Shown: positions 1-8,644 of the stretch, piece by piece
How the letters are laid out: every line of letters begins with the position of its first letter
Numbering within the stretch: position 1 is the stretch's first letter
Assembly: GCA_018402445.1 (NCBI GenBank)
Contig: JAGYIT010000007.1
Coordinates: 186,001-250,000, forward strand
Length of the DNA: 64,000 nt
Direction: 5' to 3'
Source of the DNA: Akkermansiaceae bacterium
GTDB taxonomy: Bacteria; Verrucomicrobiota; Verrucomicrobiia; Verrucomicrobiales; Akkermansiaceae
Made by a program: the position numbers and the translations under genes
The notes under the pieces: model-generated
The model's database searches: none
Seen by the model: the letters and a program-made list of their open reading frames with translations, nothing else
Told to the model about the DNA's origin: nothing

Positions 1-33
1 GGGCGTCGGAAACGACACGTGAGGGCGCGTGTG
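1..33. repeat. Truncated copy of an interspersed repeat (right end)
   Basis: The first 33 bases match the right end of the 160-bp inverted-repeat element at 50798-50957 (window positions 50919-50951) with two mismatches. The rest of this copy lies outside the window. No coding function is seen in bases 1-196. Confidence 0.6.
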
Positions 34-196
34 TTATCCCTGCTTTGCTCACTTCAGAGACGACCCAATTTGCTGCCGAACGACAGGCTCGCCGGGATGA
101 ATGGGGAGGGAGCTTAAACGCCTCATGATCTGGCTGGCGGAGTAGTTGTCGAAAATGGCTGGCGCTCTGCCGTGCGCTGCGCAAAGTGATGGGGCT

Positions 197-2563
197 ATGA
201 GTGAGCCATTTTTCGACTACGAGAAGCTGGGGCAATTCTATCTTGGCAACGAATACGACCACGAGACCCAGGCGGTCACGGCGGAGCCGGTGATGTATGA
301 CTCGAAGGATCTCGTGACCCACGGCGTGGTGCTGGGGATGACGGGTTCCGGGAAAACGGGCTTGTGCCTCGCGCTGTTGGAGGAAGCGGCGATGGACAAC
401 ATTCCGGCCATCGTGATCGACCCGAAAGGCGACATCTCCAACCTGCTGCTGACCTTTCCGGCACTCGATGGGAAAAGTTTCGAGCCATGGGTGAATGCGG
501 ATGATGCGGCGAAGAAGGGGATCACCGTCGAGGAACACGCCACCAAGACGGCGGCGATGTGGAAAAAAGGGCTCGCCGACTGGGGGCAGGATGCGGGAAG
601 GATCGCGCGCTTCCGGGAGAAGACGGACATCAACATTTTCACCCCCGGCAGCATGGCGGGGATTCCGGTTTCCATACTGAGTTCGCTGGGTGTGCCACCC
701 GTGGAGGTGATGGAGGACGGCGAGCTGTTAGGCGAAACGGTGGGCAGCACGGTGGACAGTTTGCTTTCGCTGATCGGCGTGGCTTCGGATGGTCCGGAGG
801 GCGCGTTGCTCTCCGCGATTTTCCTCGGTGAGTGGCGTGAGGGACGCGGGCTGGATTTGGAAAAACTCATCGGGCAGATCCAGCGGCCGGGCTTCGGCAA
901 GATCGGCGTGATCGATCTGGAGACCTTTTATCCCGAGAAGCCGCGCCAGGCGCTGGCGATGAAATTCAACACCCTGCTCGCCTCGCCGAGCTTCTCCGCA
1001 TGGCTGGAGGGCGCGCCGCTCGACATCGGGAAAATGCTTTACCGCGACGACAACAAGCCGCGTATCTCCATCTTCTCCATCGCCCACCTCGGCGATGCGG
1101 AACGCATGTTTTTCGTGAGCCTGCTGCTCAATCAGATGGTCGGCTGGATGCGTTCGCAGCGCGGCACGACCTCGCTCCGCGCGCTGCTCTACATGGACGA
1201 GATTTTCGGTTTCCTTCCGCCCACCGCGAACCCGCCCTCGAAGCGCCCGATGATGACCATGCTGAAACAGGGGCGCGCCTTCGGCCTAGGTTGCCTCCTC
1301 GCCACGCAAAACCCGGTCGATCTCGATTACAAGGCGCTGTCGAACATCGGCACATGGTTCCTCGGACGGCTCCAGACGGAGCGCGACAAGCTGCGCGTGC
1401 TCGACGGGCTGGAGGGTGCGGCGGGTTCGCAGAAGGCGAAGTTCAATCGCAAGGAAATGGAGACGCTGCTCTCGGGCTTGGGCAACCGGGTTTTCCTGAT
1501 GAACAACGTCCACGAGGACGCGCCGGTGCTTTTCCACGTCCGCTGGGTGATGAGCTACCTCACAGGGCCGCTGACGCGAGGTCAGATCAAGGGGCTGATG
1601 GATCCGAAGCGGGCGGCTTTCGTCCCGGTAAAAGCGCAAGCGGCGGAGGATTTCAACCCGATGGCGCGATCCTCCGCCCCGGCGGGAAATACTACGAGAC
1701 CCGTAGTCGGCGCGGGTGTGACCGAGCTTTTCGCGGCCTCGGAAAGCGGCAAATATTTCCCCTTCCTCTACCGCGAGGCCACCGTGCATTTCTCGCTCAC
1801 GAAAGCGAACGTCGAGGGCAGCCGCAAGGTGGCGAAGGTGAATCCCATCCTCGCGAGCGGCATCGATTGGGAAAGCACGGACAGCGTCCTGCCGGAGACG
1901 TTGAAGGGAAATCCCGAGGAGGGAATCGCTTTCGCGGAACTGCCCGGATACGCGATGAACGCGAAGAATTACACAGCAGTGGTGAAGGATTTTGCGGAGG
2001 ATCTCTACCGCGAGGAACGCGCCGAGATCTGGTTATGTCCGTCGCTCAAGGTATGGGGGAAACTCGGCGAATCCGAGGAGGATTTCCGCGCACGGCTCAT
2101 TCATGCGGCGCATGAGGGCAGGGACGAGGCCTTGGCCAAGGCGCGCGAGGCGGCGGGGAAGAAAACCAAGATTCTCGAAGGCCGCTTGCGGACGGCGGAG
2201 GTGCGGCTCGCAAAGGAGAAGGCGGAGGCCGGCTCCGCGAAAATGCAGGCTGGGATTTCCGTGCTCGGCGGCATTCTCAAATCCGCATTCGGACGCAAGG
2301 CGGGTTTCGGCGGGCTGACACGCGGAACCACGTCGGTCACCAAGGCAACCACCGCCTACAAACAGCATCAGGACGTCGTGATCGTCGAAGCTCAGATCGC
2401 CGATATCCAGGAGGAGGTCGAAGCGATCCGCAAGGCGCTGGAGAAAGATGTCGAGGAGATTGGCCGGACTTTCGATCCCTTCACGCTCCCTCTTGAAAAG
2501 GAAACTCTCAAGCCCACCCGAACGGACGTGAAGGTGGAGCGGGTGGGACTGCTTTGGATGTGA
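197..2563 (+). CDS. HerA-like (DUF87/DUF853-type) ATPase, 788 aa
   Basis: Cytosolic P-loop ATPase of the HerA/FtsK-like superfamily, probably a DNA translocase or helicase-like motor. A Walker A motif GMTGSGKT lies at residues 47-54 and a Walker B-like stretch LLYMDEIFGF near residue 330, followed by a sensor-like region LLATQNP. The C-terminal third is charged and helical (about 620-770), likely a coiled coil. I chose the ATG at 197 (MSEPFFDYEK) over an upstream TTG at 146 because homology-like sequence begins there. It stands alone before guaB. Family members are often called helicase HerA-like (YjgR type) and their precise role is not settled. Confidence 0.8.
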   Translation: MSEPFFDYEKLGQFYLGNEYDHETQAVTAEPVMYDSKDLVTHGVVLGMTGSGKTGLCLALLEEAAMDNIPAIVIDPKGDISNLLLTFPALDGKSFEPWVNADDAAKKGITVEEHATKTAAMWKKGLADWGQDAGRIARFREKTDINIFTPGSMAGIPVSILSSLGVPPVEVMEDGELLGETVGSTVDSLLSLIGVASDGPEGALLSAIFLGEWREGRGLDLEKLIGQIQRPGFGKIGVIDLETFYPEKPRQALAMKFNTLLASPSFSAWLEGAPLDIGKMLYRDDNKPRISIFSIAHLGDAERMFFVSLLLNQMVGWMRSQRGTTSLRALLYMDEIFGFLPPTANPPSKRPMMTMLKQGRAFGLGCLLATQNPVDLDYKALSNIGTWFLGRLQTERDKLRVLDGLEGAAGSQKAKFNRKEMETLLSGLGNRVFLMNNVHEDAPVLFHVRWVMSYLTGPLTRGQIKGLMDPKRAAFVPVKAQAAEDFNPMARSSAPAGNTTRPVVGAGVTELFAASESGKYFPFLYREATVHFSLTKANVEGSRKVAKVNPILASGIDWESTDSVLPETLKGNPEEGIAFAELPGYAMNAKNYTAVVKDFAEDLYREERAEIWLCPSLKVWGKLGESEEDFRARLIHAAHEGRDEALAKAREAAGKKTKILEGRLRTAEVRLAKEKAEAGSAKMQAGISVLGGILKSAFGRKAGFGGLTRGTTSVTKATTAYKQHQDVVIVEAQIADIQEEVEAIRKALEKDVEEIGRTFDPFTLPLEKETLKPTRTDVKVERVGLLWM

Positions 2564-2644
2564 AAGGTGAATGCATTCCCGCCATTTTTTCCCGGAGCTT
2601 GAATCTGCGCTTGCCGCCGGGCGAGCGGGCCTGTTGACTTTCGC

Positions 2645-4099
2645 ATGGCAGAGATTTCATTGGGATTGTCGTTCGACGATGTGCTTCTGGTTCCGGCATT
2701 GAGCGCGGTTCTGCCGGGCGAGGCCGATCTTTCCACCGAAATCGCGCCCGGGATTCCGCTGGGTTTGCCGGTGGTTTCCGCCGCGATGGACACTGTTTCC
2801 GAGCACGATCTTGCGATCGCCTTGGCTCGTGAGGGCGGCATTGGCGTGATCCATCGCGCGTGCCCGATCGAGGAGCAGGCGGCGATGGTTTCCAAAGTGA
2901 AACGCTCCGAGAGTGCGGTGATTATCAAGCCGCTTACCGTAAGCAAGACCGACACTGTGGAGCGTGTGCTCGCGATCATGGAGGAAAACGGTTTCTCTGG
3001 TTTCCCTGTCGTCGATGGGCAGGGCCGGCTCGAAGGCATGGTGACGGGACGCGATGTCCGCTATCTCGACAGGCCCAACGCCCTGGTTTCCGAAGTGATG
3101 ACCCCGCGCGAAAAAGTCATCACCGCCCCGCCGACGACCGGCTTGGAAGAGGCGCGGCGCATCCTTTACCAGAACCGCATCGAGAAATTGCCGCTGGTGG
3201 ACTCGGATGGTCATCTTGTGGGGCTGATCACCGGATCGGACATCGAGAAGCGCATCCGCTTCACCAGCGCCGCGAAGGACGCGAACGGCCAGCTCCGCTG
3301 CGGCGCGGCGGTCGGCGTCGGGCCTGATGTGAAAGATAGGGCGTTGGCGCTCATCGAGGCGGGGGCGGACGCCCTTTTCATCGACGCAGCGACAGGCCAC
3401 ACGCGCCACGTGATGAACGTGATCGAATTGCTGCGCGGCCTCAGTGACAGGCCGGTGGTCGCCGGGAACGTAGTGACAGAACAGGGCGCGAAGGATCTCG
3501 TCGCGGCGGGTGCCAGTGCGCTGAAAGTGGGCGTCGGCCCCGGCTCGATCTGCACCACGCGGGTGATTGCGGGGGTGGGCATGCCGCAGTTCACCGCGAT
3601 CCAGAACGTCGCCGGTTACTGCCGCGAGCGAGGTGTGAAAGTCATCGCCGATGGCGGCATCCGCTACTCGGGGGATGTCGTGAAAGCGATCGCCGCCGGA
3701 GCCGATCTGGTGATGCTTGGATCGATCCTCGCAGGCACGCGCGAAAGCCCCGGCCAGAGCGTTTATTACCAGGGACGCCGTTTCAAAACCTACCGCGGCA
3801 TGGGTTCGCTCGGCGCGATGCGCAAGGGCGCGGGCGACCGTTACGCCCAGAACAGCTCCGGCAAGCTCGTTGCCGAAGGCGTGGAAGGCCGCGTGCCCTA
3901 CAAAGGGCCGCTTTCCGATGTCGTCTTCCAGCTCATGGGGGGCCTTAAATCCGGCATGGGCTACGTCGGTGCCTCGACCCTCGCCGAACTCCGCGAGAAA
4001 GCCGTCTTCACCCGCATCACCGCCGGGGGCCTCCGCGAAAGCCACGTCCACGACATCGTGATGACGGAGGAACCCACGAACTACCAACCGCTGGGATGA
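2645..4099 (+). CDS. guaB: Inosine-5'-monophosphate dehydrogenase, 484 aa
   Basis: Oxidises IMP to XMP with NAD+, the committed step of guanine nucleotide synthesis in the cytosol. It has the expected layout: an N-terminal barrel part with [10 protein letters not shown], two CBS domains at about residues 93-200, and the catalytic loop [11 protein letters not shown] with the active-site Cys near residue 303. The flap region with the YRGMGS motif follows. Length is normal for bacterial IMPDH. guaA follows 97 bases downstream on the same strand, so the two sequential pathway steps are probably co-transcribed. Confidence 0.97.
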   Translation: MAEISLGLSFDDVLLVPALSAVLPGEADLSTEIAPGIPLGLPVVSAAMDTVSEHDLAIALAREGGIGVIHRACPIEEQAAMVSKVKRSESAVIIKPLTVSKTDTVERVLAIMEENGFSGFPVVDGQGRLEGMVTGRDVRYLDRPNALVSEVMTPREKVITAPPTTGLEEARRILYQNRIEKLPLVDSDGHLVGLITGSDIEKRIRFTSAAKDANGQLRCGAAVGVGPDVKDRALALIEAGADALFIDAATGHTRHVMNVIELLRGLSDRPVVAGNVVTEQGAKDLVAAGASALKVGVGPGSICTTRVIAGVGMPQFTAIQNVAGYCRERGVKVIADGGIRYSGDVVKAIAAGADLVMLGSILAGTRESPGQSVYYQGRRFKTYRGMGSLGAMRKGAGDRYAQNSSGKLVAEGVEGRVPYKGPLSDVVFQLMGGLKSGMGYVGASTLAELREKAVFTRITAGGLRESHVHDIVMTEEPTNYQPLG

Positions 4100-4197
4100 A
4101 AATTCAAAATTCGAAACTCAACTCTCAATGAAGAACGTCGGTTCGTGAGTGTCGGGATTTGCCTTTTTGAAAGTTGAGATTTGAAAGTTGAAATTTA
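4099..4197. repeat. AT-rich TTGAAA/TTCAAA low-complexity spacer
   Basis: The guaB-guaA gap begins with a run of TTCAAAATTC-like units (about 4102-4131) and ends with the opposite-strand form (about 4166-4196, GAAAGTTGAGATTTGAAAG). Similar runs occur at about 48163-48193, 56487-56521 and 56567-56602. The second run directly precedes the guaA start codon, so it forms the guaA leader. Confidence 0.5.
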
Positions 4198-5720
4198 TGC
4201 ACGACACTAATCACGTAGCGGTCATCGACTTCGGCTCGCAATACACGCAGCTTATTGTGCGACGTGTGCGGGAATTGGGATTTTTCGCCATGCTTTATGC
4301 GTTGGAGGATTTTCCGAACGTCGGAAGGCCCGGCGCGATCATCCTTTCCGGCGGGCCGAAGAGCACGAGCGAGGAGGACGCGCCGGATCTGGATTTCGAG
4401 GCGTTGAAAGCTTTCGGCGTGCCGGTGCTCGGCGTGTGCTACGGCATGCAGCTCCTGAATCTAAAATTCGGAGGCACGGTGGAGAAGAGTGATCGCCGCG
4501 AATACGGGCCGGCAGATCTTTTTCCGGTGGACGACTGCACCCTTTACGAAGGGATCTCCGCCGTTTCGCAGGTGTGGATGAGCCATTCCGATACGGTGAA
4601 AATTATTCCCGACGGCGCGCGGGTGATCGCGAGCAACCAACACGGCACCCCGGTTTCGCTGCAATGGGATGAGCTGTTTTACGGGATCCAGTTCCACCCG
4701 GAGGTGACGCACAGTCACGAGGGGTTGAACATCCTGAAAAATTTCCTCTCCCATGCGGAGGGTCTTGCCCTATTTAAGATCGATGATTTCAAGCGCGAGA
4801 TGATCGACAACATCCGCACCACGGTGGGCGACAGGCAGGTGGTCTGCGGCGTTTCCGGCGGGGTGGATAGTACGGTGCTTGCCGTACTTCTGAAAGAGGC
4901 GGGTGTGAAAGTCCGCGCGATCTTTGTGGACAACGGCCTGCTGCGGAAGGGCGAGTCGGAGGTGGTGCAAGCGAACTTCAAGCGCATGGGCGTGGAGATC
5001 GAGACGGTGGATGCCTCGGAGCGTTTCCTCAACGCGCTGGCCGGCGAGGGTGATCCCGAGAAGAAGCGGAAAATCATCGGCAACATGTTCATCGAGGTCT
5101 TTTGGGACACGGTGGGGGATGCGGAAATGCTGGCACAGGGAACCCTTTATCCGGATGTGATTGAGAGTGCCTCGAACGCGAAATCCAAGGCGTCCGTGAT
5201 CAAGACGCACCATAACCGGGTCGCGAAAATCCTGGAGCTACAGGCGGAGGGCAAGGTGCTGGAGCCGCTCGCGGAACTTTTCAAGGACGAGGTGCGCGCG
5301 CTGGGTCGCTCGCTGGGCATCGAGAACGATATCCTCCAGCGCCATCCGTTTCCCGGCCCCGGCCTGTCCGTGCGTTGCCCGGGAGTGGTGGACAAGGAGC
5401 GCCTCGACATCATCCGCGAGTGCGACGCGATCTTCATCGGCAAGCTCAAGGAACACGGCTGGTATGACAAAGTCTGGCAGGCCTACGCCGGACTCATCCC
5501 GGTGAAAACGGTGGGCGTGAAGGGCGACGAGCGCAGCTACGAATGGGCGACAAACCTGCGTGCCGTGATTTCTGAGGACGCCATGACCGCCGAGTGGGTG
5601 GATCTTCCCGCGCAGCTTCTGCGCGAGACCAGCCAGAAAATCCTCAACGAGGTGAAAGGCATCAACCGCGTCCTCTACGACATTTCCACGAAGCCGCCCG
5701 CGAGCATCGAGTGGGAGTAA
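4197..5720 (+). CDS. guaA: GMP synthase (glutamine-hydrolysing), 507 aa
   Basis: Converts XMP to GMP using ATP and glutamine. Class I glutamine amidotransferase domain: nucleophile Cys near residue 81 in GVCYGMQ and catalytic His in FHPEVTHS near 166. The ATP-pyrophosphatase domain has the P-loop SGGVDST near 220, and the C-terminal dimerisation domain ends in PPASIEWE. The ATG at 4197 is preferred over an in-frame TTG at 4188. The last 113 codons and the following 150 bases are repeated at 8304-8769. The 3' end of guaA is a known integration site for genomic islands in several bacteria. Confidence 0.97.
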   Translation: MHDTNHVAVIDFGSQYTQLIVRRVRELGFFAMLYALEDFPNVGRPGAIILSGGPKSTSEEDAPDLDFEALKAFGVPVLGVCYGMQLLNLKFGGTVEKSDRREYGPADLFPVDDCTLYEGISAVSQVWMSHSDTVKIIPDGARVIASNQHGTPVSLQWDELFYGIQFHPEVTHSHEGLNILKNFLSHAEGLALFKIDDFKREMIDNIRTTVGDRQVVCGVSGGVDSTVLAVLLKEAGVKVRAIFVDNGLLRKGESEVVQANFKRMGVEIETVDASERFLNALAGEGDPEKKRKIIGNMFIEVFWDTVGDAEMLAQGTLYPDVIESASNAKSKASVIKTHHNRVAKILELQAEGKVLEPLAELFKDEVRALGRSLGIENDILQRHPFPGPGLSVRCPGVVDKERLDIIRECDAIFIGKLKEHGWYDKVWQAYAGLIPVKTVGVKGDERSYEWATNLRAVISEDAMTAEWVDLPAQLLRETSQKILNEVKGINRVLYDISTKPPASIEWE

Positions 5721-5757
5721 GGAGAGCCGTGCCTCCGGCCGGCTTCTTTGATGGAGC

Positions 5758-5775
5758 GGCGGATCAGAATCCGCC
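5758..5775. repeat. Short palindrome GGCGGAT-CAGA-ATCCGCC
   Basis: Perfect 7-bp stem with a 4-nt loop, 38 bases after the guaA stop. There is no T tract, so it is more like a REP-type palindrome than an intrinsic terminator. The same stem recurs at 5837-5857 and 7252-7268. In repeat copy 2 the equivalent bases are degenerate. Confidence 0.6.
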
Positions 5776-5836
5776 GATGACCATGGGAAGCCGATGATCC
5801 GTGCGTCCGCTCATTCCATCGTCATCTCATGGGCTA

Positions 5837-5857
5837 GGGCGGATTTTTGATCCGCCC
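5837..5857. repeat. Short palindrome GGGCGGAT-TTTTG-ATCCGCCC
   Basis: Perfect 8-bp stem with a 5-nt loop and the same stem core as 5758-5775. It lies within repeat copy 1, just before the shared CATGCCTCAGAT end. Confidence 0.6.
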
Positions 5858-5886
5858 CTCCATGCCTCAGATGCTCCGCTCATCCA

Positions 5887-5940
5887 ACCGTATGCCAGGT
5901 GGTCTTGAGTTCTACGAAATCGAAGATGTGGGAAAGCCCC
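5887..5940 (-). repeat. Remnant of a gene 3' end, copy A (…FVELKTTWHTVG stop)
   Basis: This 54-bp stretch matches 7409-7462 at 49 of 54 positions. Read on the minus strand both copies encode the same ending FVELKTTWHTVG followed by a stop, so they look like the last codons of two related genes whose bodies are gone. Differences include a synonymous Val codon. I do not recognise the parent gene. The rest of 5873-6142 is AT-rich and I see no convincing gene in it. Confidence 0.5.
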
Positions 5941-6142
5941 GTCGGCAGCAAAATCATCAGCATAGTAAAATCACCCTTCCTGCTTCTGGAATCCCTATGG
6001 CTGTGGGAAGATGGTAATTTTGTCTGGGATTTATTTCGTTACGTGAAACTGGCAAAGCCGGAAAAAATGTTACGACGAAGCACCTGACCCAAATGGAGTA
6101 ATTCGAATATAAATTGCTCTTTCAGCTATGCGCTGATATTCA

Positions 6143-6961
6143 ATGCTCATGCCGGAATCCAATGATGATCTATGGCGCTATATGAAGCTTGGAACTTTTC
6201 TTCTCTTGTTGGAAGGGAAGGCGTGGTTTCCTTCGATCAAGTCCTTAAGCGAAATGGATCCCCTAGAGGGTGCACTTGGCGATGGCTATGATGCTTTTCT
6301 GTTCCAAGAACTAGAACGCGTTGGATCTTATGAAGAAACTCGAAAGTGGCTTCTTGGACAAATTCCTCAGGCTACTCTCACAGCGCTTCAGAATGGCGAT
6401 GGAAACCCAATCTATGAAGATTATGCGATAGCGAGCGAATACCGACGGCAAATGGCGTCACGAAGGGTTGCCTGGTGTTGGTTCGCTCACGATATTGAAT
6501 CAGCCGCCATGTGGAGCACTTACGGACATCTTGGTGTAGCGGTAAAAACAAATTGGAAAAGCTTGGATGCGTCACTCCCGAAACGCATCCGTGTCAAGAT
6601 TTCATCCATGGAATATATTGACCGGAGACAACGGCGTCTCAAATCTATGAAGGCCGCCTTAGAACGCGATCCTAGCCTAATTCTGCATCCCCACCGGATG
6701 AAGGCAATCGAGTATGCACACGAACGCGAGGTTCGTGTGCACGCTCTGTGTCCCGAAGGAGAGAAAGGTCGGTTAGTTACCGGGATAGATTGGAAAAATT
6801 TAGTAAAAGAAGTGAGGATTTCTCCTCTTTTGCCATTCTCCGAATCAGTGGTGATCGAAAATATGATGGTAGCTTTACGAAACCACCTGACTCCTTCTGC
6901 TTCGTCTTTTACTGCGCCTTTTCCATGCTTTAGCACAATGCCGAGGTTGTATTGCGTGTAA
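6143..6961 (+). CDS. DUF2971-like protein with a replaced C-terminus, 272 aa
   Basis: The protein resembles DUF2971 proteins: an N-terminal WRYMKLGTFLLLLEG, then acidic/aromatic segments, RRVAWCWFAHDIESAAMWSTYG in the middle and a late YAHEREVRV stretch. The family's function is unknown. The gene is visibly AT-richer than its neighbours, suggesting recent transfer. Authentic sequence seems to end near residue 242 (VVIENMMVAL). After about base 6870 the reading frame runs into the antisense of a truncated Sel1 gene, so the last 30 residues are probably junk. It sits between the two guaA repeats. Confidence 0.6.
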   Translation: MLMPESNDDLWRYMKLGTFLLLLEGKAWFPSIKSLSEMDPLEGALGDGYDAFLFQELERVGSYEETRKWLLGQIPQATLTALQNGDGNPIYEDYAIASEYRRQMASRRVAWCWFAHDIESAAMWSTYGHLGVAVKTNWKSLDASLPKRIRVKISSMEYIDRRQRRLKSMKAALERDPSLILHPHRMKAIEYAHEREVRVHALCPEGEKGRLVTGIDWKNLVKEVRISPLLPFSESVVIENMMVALRNHLTPSASSFTAPFPCFSTMPRLYCV

Positions 6962-7104
6962 GCCTCCCCTTGCACAGCGTGTTTACGCCATTCCGCAATC
7001 TGAGCTGCAGTCGGTTCATCCTGCCCGTAGGCAGACAACCCGCTAAGAACAAAGAGGAAGGCTAGCACGGGGACAAAGCAGTGGGAGAGGTGAAGTGATC
7101 TCAT
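6871..7104 (-). pseudogene. 5' fragment of a secreted Sel1-repeat protein
   Basis: About 78 codons remain: a signal peptide (MRSLHLSHCFVPVLAFLFVL, then a likely cleavage near SAYGQ) followed by one Sel1/TPR-like unit (AVQGEAYTQYNLGIVLKHG, then a GVRWFRKA ending). After FRKA near base 6870 the frame becomes the antisense of the DUF2971 gene, so the downstream repeats are lost. Sel1-repeat proteins usually have several such units, so this copy is a truncated relic. Its start has no obvious partner gene. Confidence 0.65.
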
Positions 7105-7200
7105 TTCAACCGGAATCTAAACTGTCAAATATCGGTATGTAAAATTATATCGATTGAGCGTAACCGGGGCAACCTTCGAAAAGCCGTCAAGTCTCGCGAC

Positions 7201-7232
7201 AAAAAGCCGCGCCCGGAGTCCCGGCGCGGCTT
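7201..7232 (-). terminator. Intrinsic terminator (minus strand)
   Basis: A perfect 10-bp stem (AAGCCGCGCC at 7204-7213 with GGCGCGGCTT at 7223-7232, 9-nt loop) is followed on the minus strand by a run of T. It would end minus-strand transcription coming from the vanished gene whose last codons lie at 7409-7462. No intact gene now feeds it. Confidence 0.65.
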
Positions 7233-7251
7233 GTGATTTCACGGATGGCAT

Positions 7252-7268
7252 GGCGGATTCAATCCGCC
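7252..7268. repeat. Short palindrome GGCGGAT-TCA-ATCCGCC
   Basis: Perfect 7-bp stem, the same core as 5758-5775 and 5837-5857, here next to a terminator relic. Outside this, 7105-7562 holds no convincing gene apart from the small remnant at 7409-7462. Confidence 0.55.
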
Positions 7269-7408
7269 GCCACGGTTTTTTTGATGTCAGCTGCGGGTTG
7301 TCATCTGCGAGGTGCTTCATTGCAATATTTTCTCCAGCTTATCAGATCATTTGGTGTTCTGTCAACCGTAGTGAAGAGGGGTGCAGGCGGTGGCGCTGGT
7401 CTCACCCG

Positions 7409-7462
7409 ACCGTATGCCAGGTGGTCTTGAGTTCCACGAAATAGCGGATGTGGTAAAGCCCC
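7409..7462 (-). repeat. Remnant of a gene 3' end, copy B (…FVELKTTWHTVG stop)
   Basis: Second copy of the 54-bp remnant at 5887-5940 (49 of 54 identical). On the minus strand it reads GLYHIRYFVELKTTWHTVG and then a stop. The coding frame can be followed back only to about base 7480. The parent gene is not recognised. Confidence 0.5.
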
Positions 7463-7562
7463 TGCGTCTTTTCCAAATCGGCACCCTGAATGGCACCCAA
7501 CCTTCAATATAAGCCGGGCCTGGGGGCTTGCAAAGGTGCTCCCGATGTGGCAAGAGATTCCC

Positions 7563-7829
7563 ATGAATGCCACCCTCAGTCTCGATGAAGCCGGCAGGTT
7601 GGTGCTGCCAAACAGCGCGCTGCGCTTGCTTGGAATGAAGCCGGGCGACCAAGTCCGCGCCGATGTCAGCCCGAACCGCATCGAAATTTGCCCGGATCCT
7701 CCAGTCATGGCAGAAGGCGTGATCGAAAATGGCATTCTCGTAATGGCTCGCCAGGGGATCGTGATGGACGCGGCCGCCGCCGTGCGAGCCGATCGTAACG
7801 ACTTGGCCAACCGCTCGCTCCCGCGATGA
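7563..7829 (+). CDS. AbrB/MazE-type antitoxin, 88 aa
   Basis: A small SpoVT-AbrB-like swapped-hairpin protein: LSLDEAGRLVLPNSALRLLG followed by KPGDQVRADV is the usual beta-hairpin DNA-binding unit at residues 4-35. The C-terminal half would bind the toxin. I start at ATG 7563 (MNATLSLDEAG); an upstream in-frame ATG at 7536 precedes the conserved part. It overlaps the PIN gene by four bases (ATGA), typical of a type II toxin-antitoxin operon, and probably represses its own promoter. Confidence 0.8.
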   Translation: MNATLSLDEAGRLVLPNSALRLLGMKPGDQVRADVSPNRIEICPDPPVMAEGVIENGILVMARQGIVMDAAAAVRADRNDLANRSLPR

Positions 7830-8245
7830 GCGCTCTGCTCGATAGCTCAGTGCTTGTCGCGGCTCTCGCCTCCGATGAACTCAGGCACGCCGAGTGTCTC
7901 ACCCTCCTGCTAAAAGGCGGCAACTTCGTCTATTCCCATGCGCTGCTGGAAACCTTCTCGACGCTGACCGGCGGCAAACTCGGCGTCAGGGTCACTGCCG
8001 ATTTCGCCGTGCGAATGCTCTCGGAAACCGTTCTTCCACGCGTCGCCGTGATCGAACTGTCCTCTACGGAAATCATCGCCGCACTCGCCATCGCCCAATC
8101 CCGCGGAGTGCGCGGCGGAGGCATTTACGATTACATGCATCTGGTGGCGGCAATAAAGGCCAAAGTCTCCGTGCTCCACACCCTGAACATGGGCGACTTC
8201 TTACACCTACGACGCGACGGTGACCCGGAAATTGAAGTTCCTTAG
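7826..8245 (+). CDS. PIN-domain toxin (VapC-like), 139 aa
   Basis: Predicted Mg2+-dependent RNase toxin. Acidic residues typical of PIN domains are present: Asp6 in ALLDSSVLVAA, Glu in LLETFSTLTGG near residue 42, Asp in GIYDYMHL near 102 and Asp in NMGDFLHL near 122. The gene overlaps its antitoxin by four bases. The pair sits in the island between the guaA repeats and could stabilise it, but that role is inferred from position only. Confidence 0.85.
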   Translation: MSALLDSSVLVAALASDELRHAECLTLLLKGGNFVYSHALLETFSTLTGGKLGVRVTADFAVRMLSETVLPRVAVIELSSTEIIAALAIAQSRGVRGGGIYDYMHLVAAIKAKVSVLHTLNMGDFLHLRRDGDPEIEVP

Positions 8246-8303
8246 TGGGATCTCTCTCTGTTTGGGATCAGGTGCTTCATTTATACATTCTTACCCCAAA
8301 ATA

Positions 8304-8644
8304 CGGGAGTGGTGGACAAGGAGCGCCTCGACATCATCCGCGAGTGCGACGCGATCTTCATCGGCAAGCTCAAGGAACACGGCTGGTATGACAAAGTCTG
8401 GCAGGCCTACGCCGGACTCATCCCGGTGAAAACGGTGGGCGTGAAGGGCGACGAGCGCAGCTACGAATGGGCGACAAACCTGCGTGCGGTGATTTCCGAG
8501 GACGCCATGACCGCCGAGTGGGTGGATCTTCCCGCGCAGCTTCTGCGCGAGACCAGCCAGAAAATCCTCAACGAGGTGAAAGGCATCAACCGCGTCCTTT
8601 ACGACATCTCCACGAAGCCGCCCGCGAGCATCGAGTGGGAGTAA
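8304..8644 (+). pseudogene. guaA: Duplicate 3' fragment of guaA (113 codons)
   Basis: Near-identical copy of guaA codons for the C-terminal dimerisation domain, from [15 protein letters not shown] to PPASIEWE and the stop. The amidotransferase and ATP-pyrophosphatase parts are absent, so it cannot make GMP synthase. An open frame exists from a GTG at 8309. Differences from the full gene are synonymous only, which suggests either a recent event or continued gene conversion. Confidence 0.9.

Larger units (their letters stand above)
5380..5872. repeat. Direct repeat, copy 1: guaA 3' end plus downstream spacer
   Basis: About 493 bases starting inside guaA (CGGGAGTGGTGGACAAGG) match 8304-8769. 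Over the 341 coding bases I count four differences, all synonymous. After the stop codon the copies differ more (27 bp net length difference), but they align again through CATGCCTCAGAT. In copy 2 those last bases are the final codon and stop of nagB, so copy 1 also carries that tiny end of nagB. Confidence 0.85.

Noticed and set aside
2657..4087. Long minus-strand ORF opposite guaB (476 codons)
   Set aside because: Exact antisense of a conserved gene in GC-rich DNA; composition is His/Arg/Asp-rich as expected for shadow frames.
5899..6087. 62-codon plus ORF after guaA
   Set aside because: Lies antisense to the remnant at 5887-5940 and has no ribosome site or recognisable sequence.
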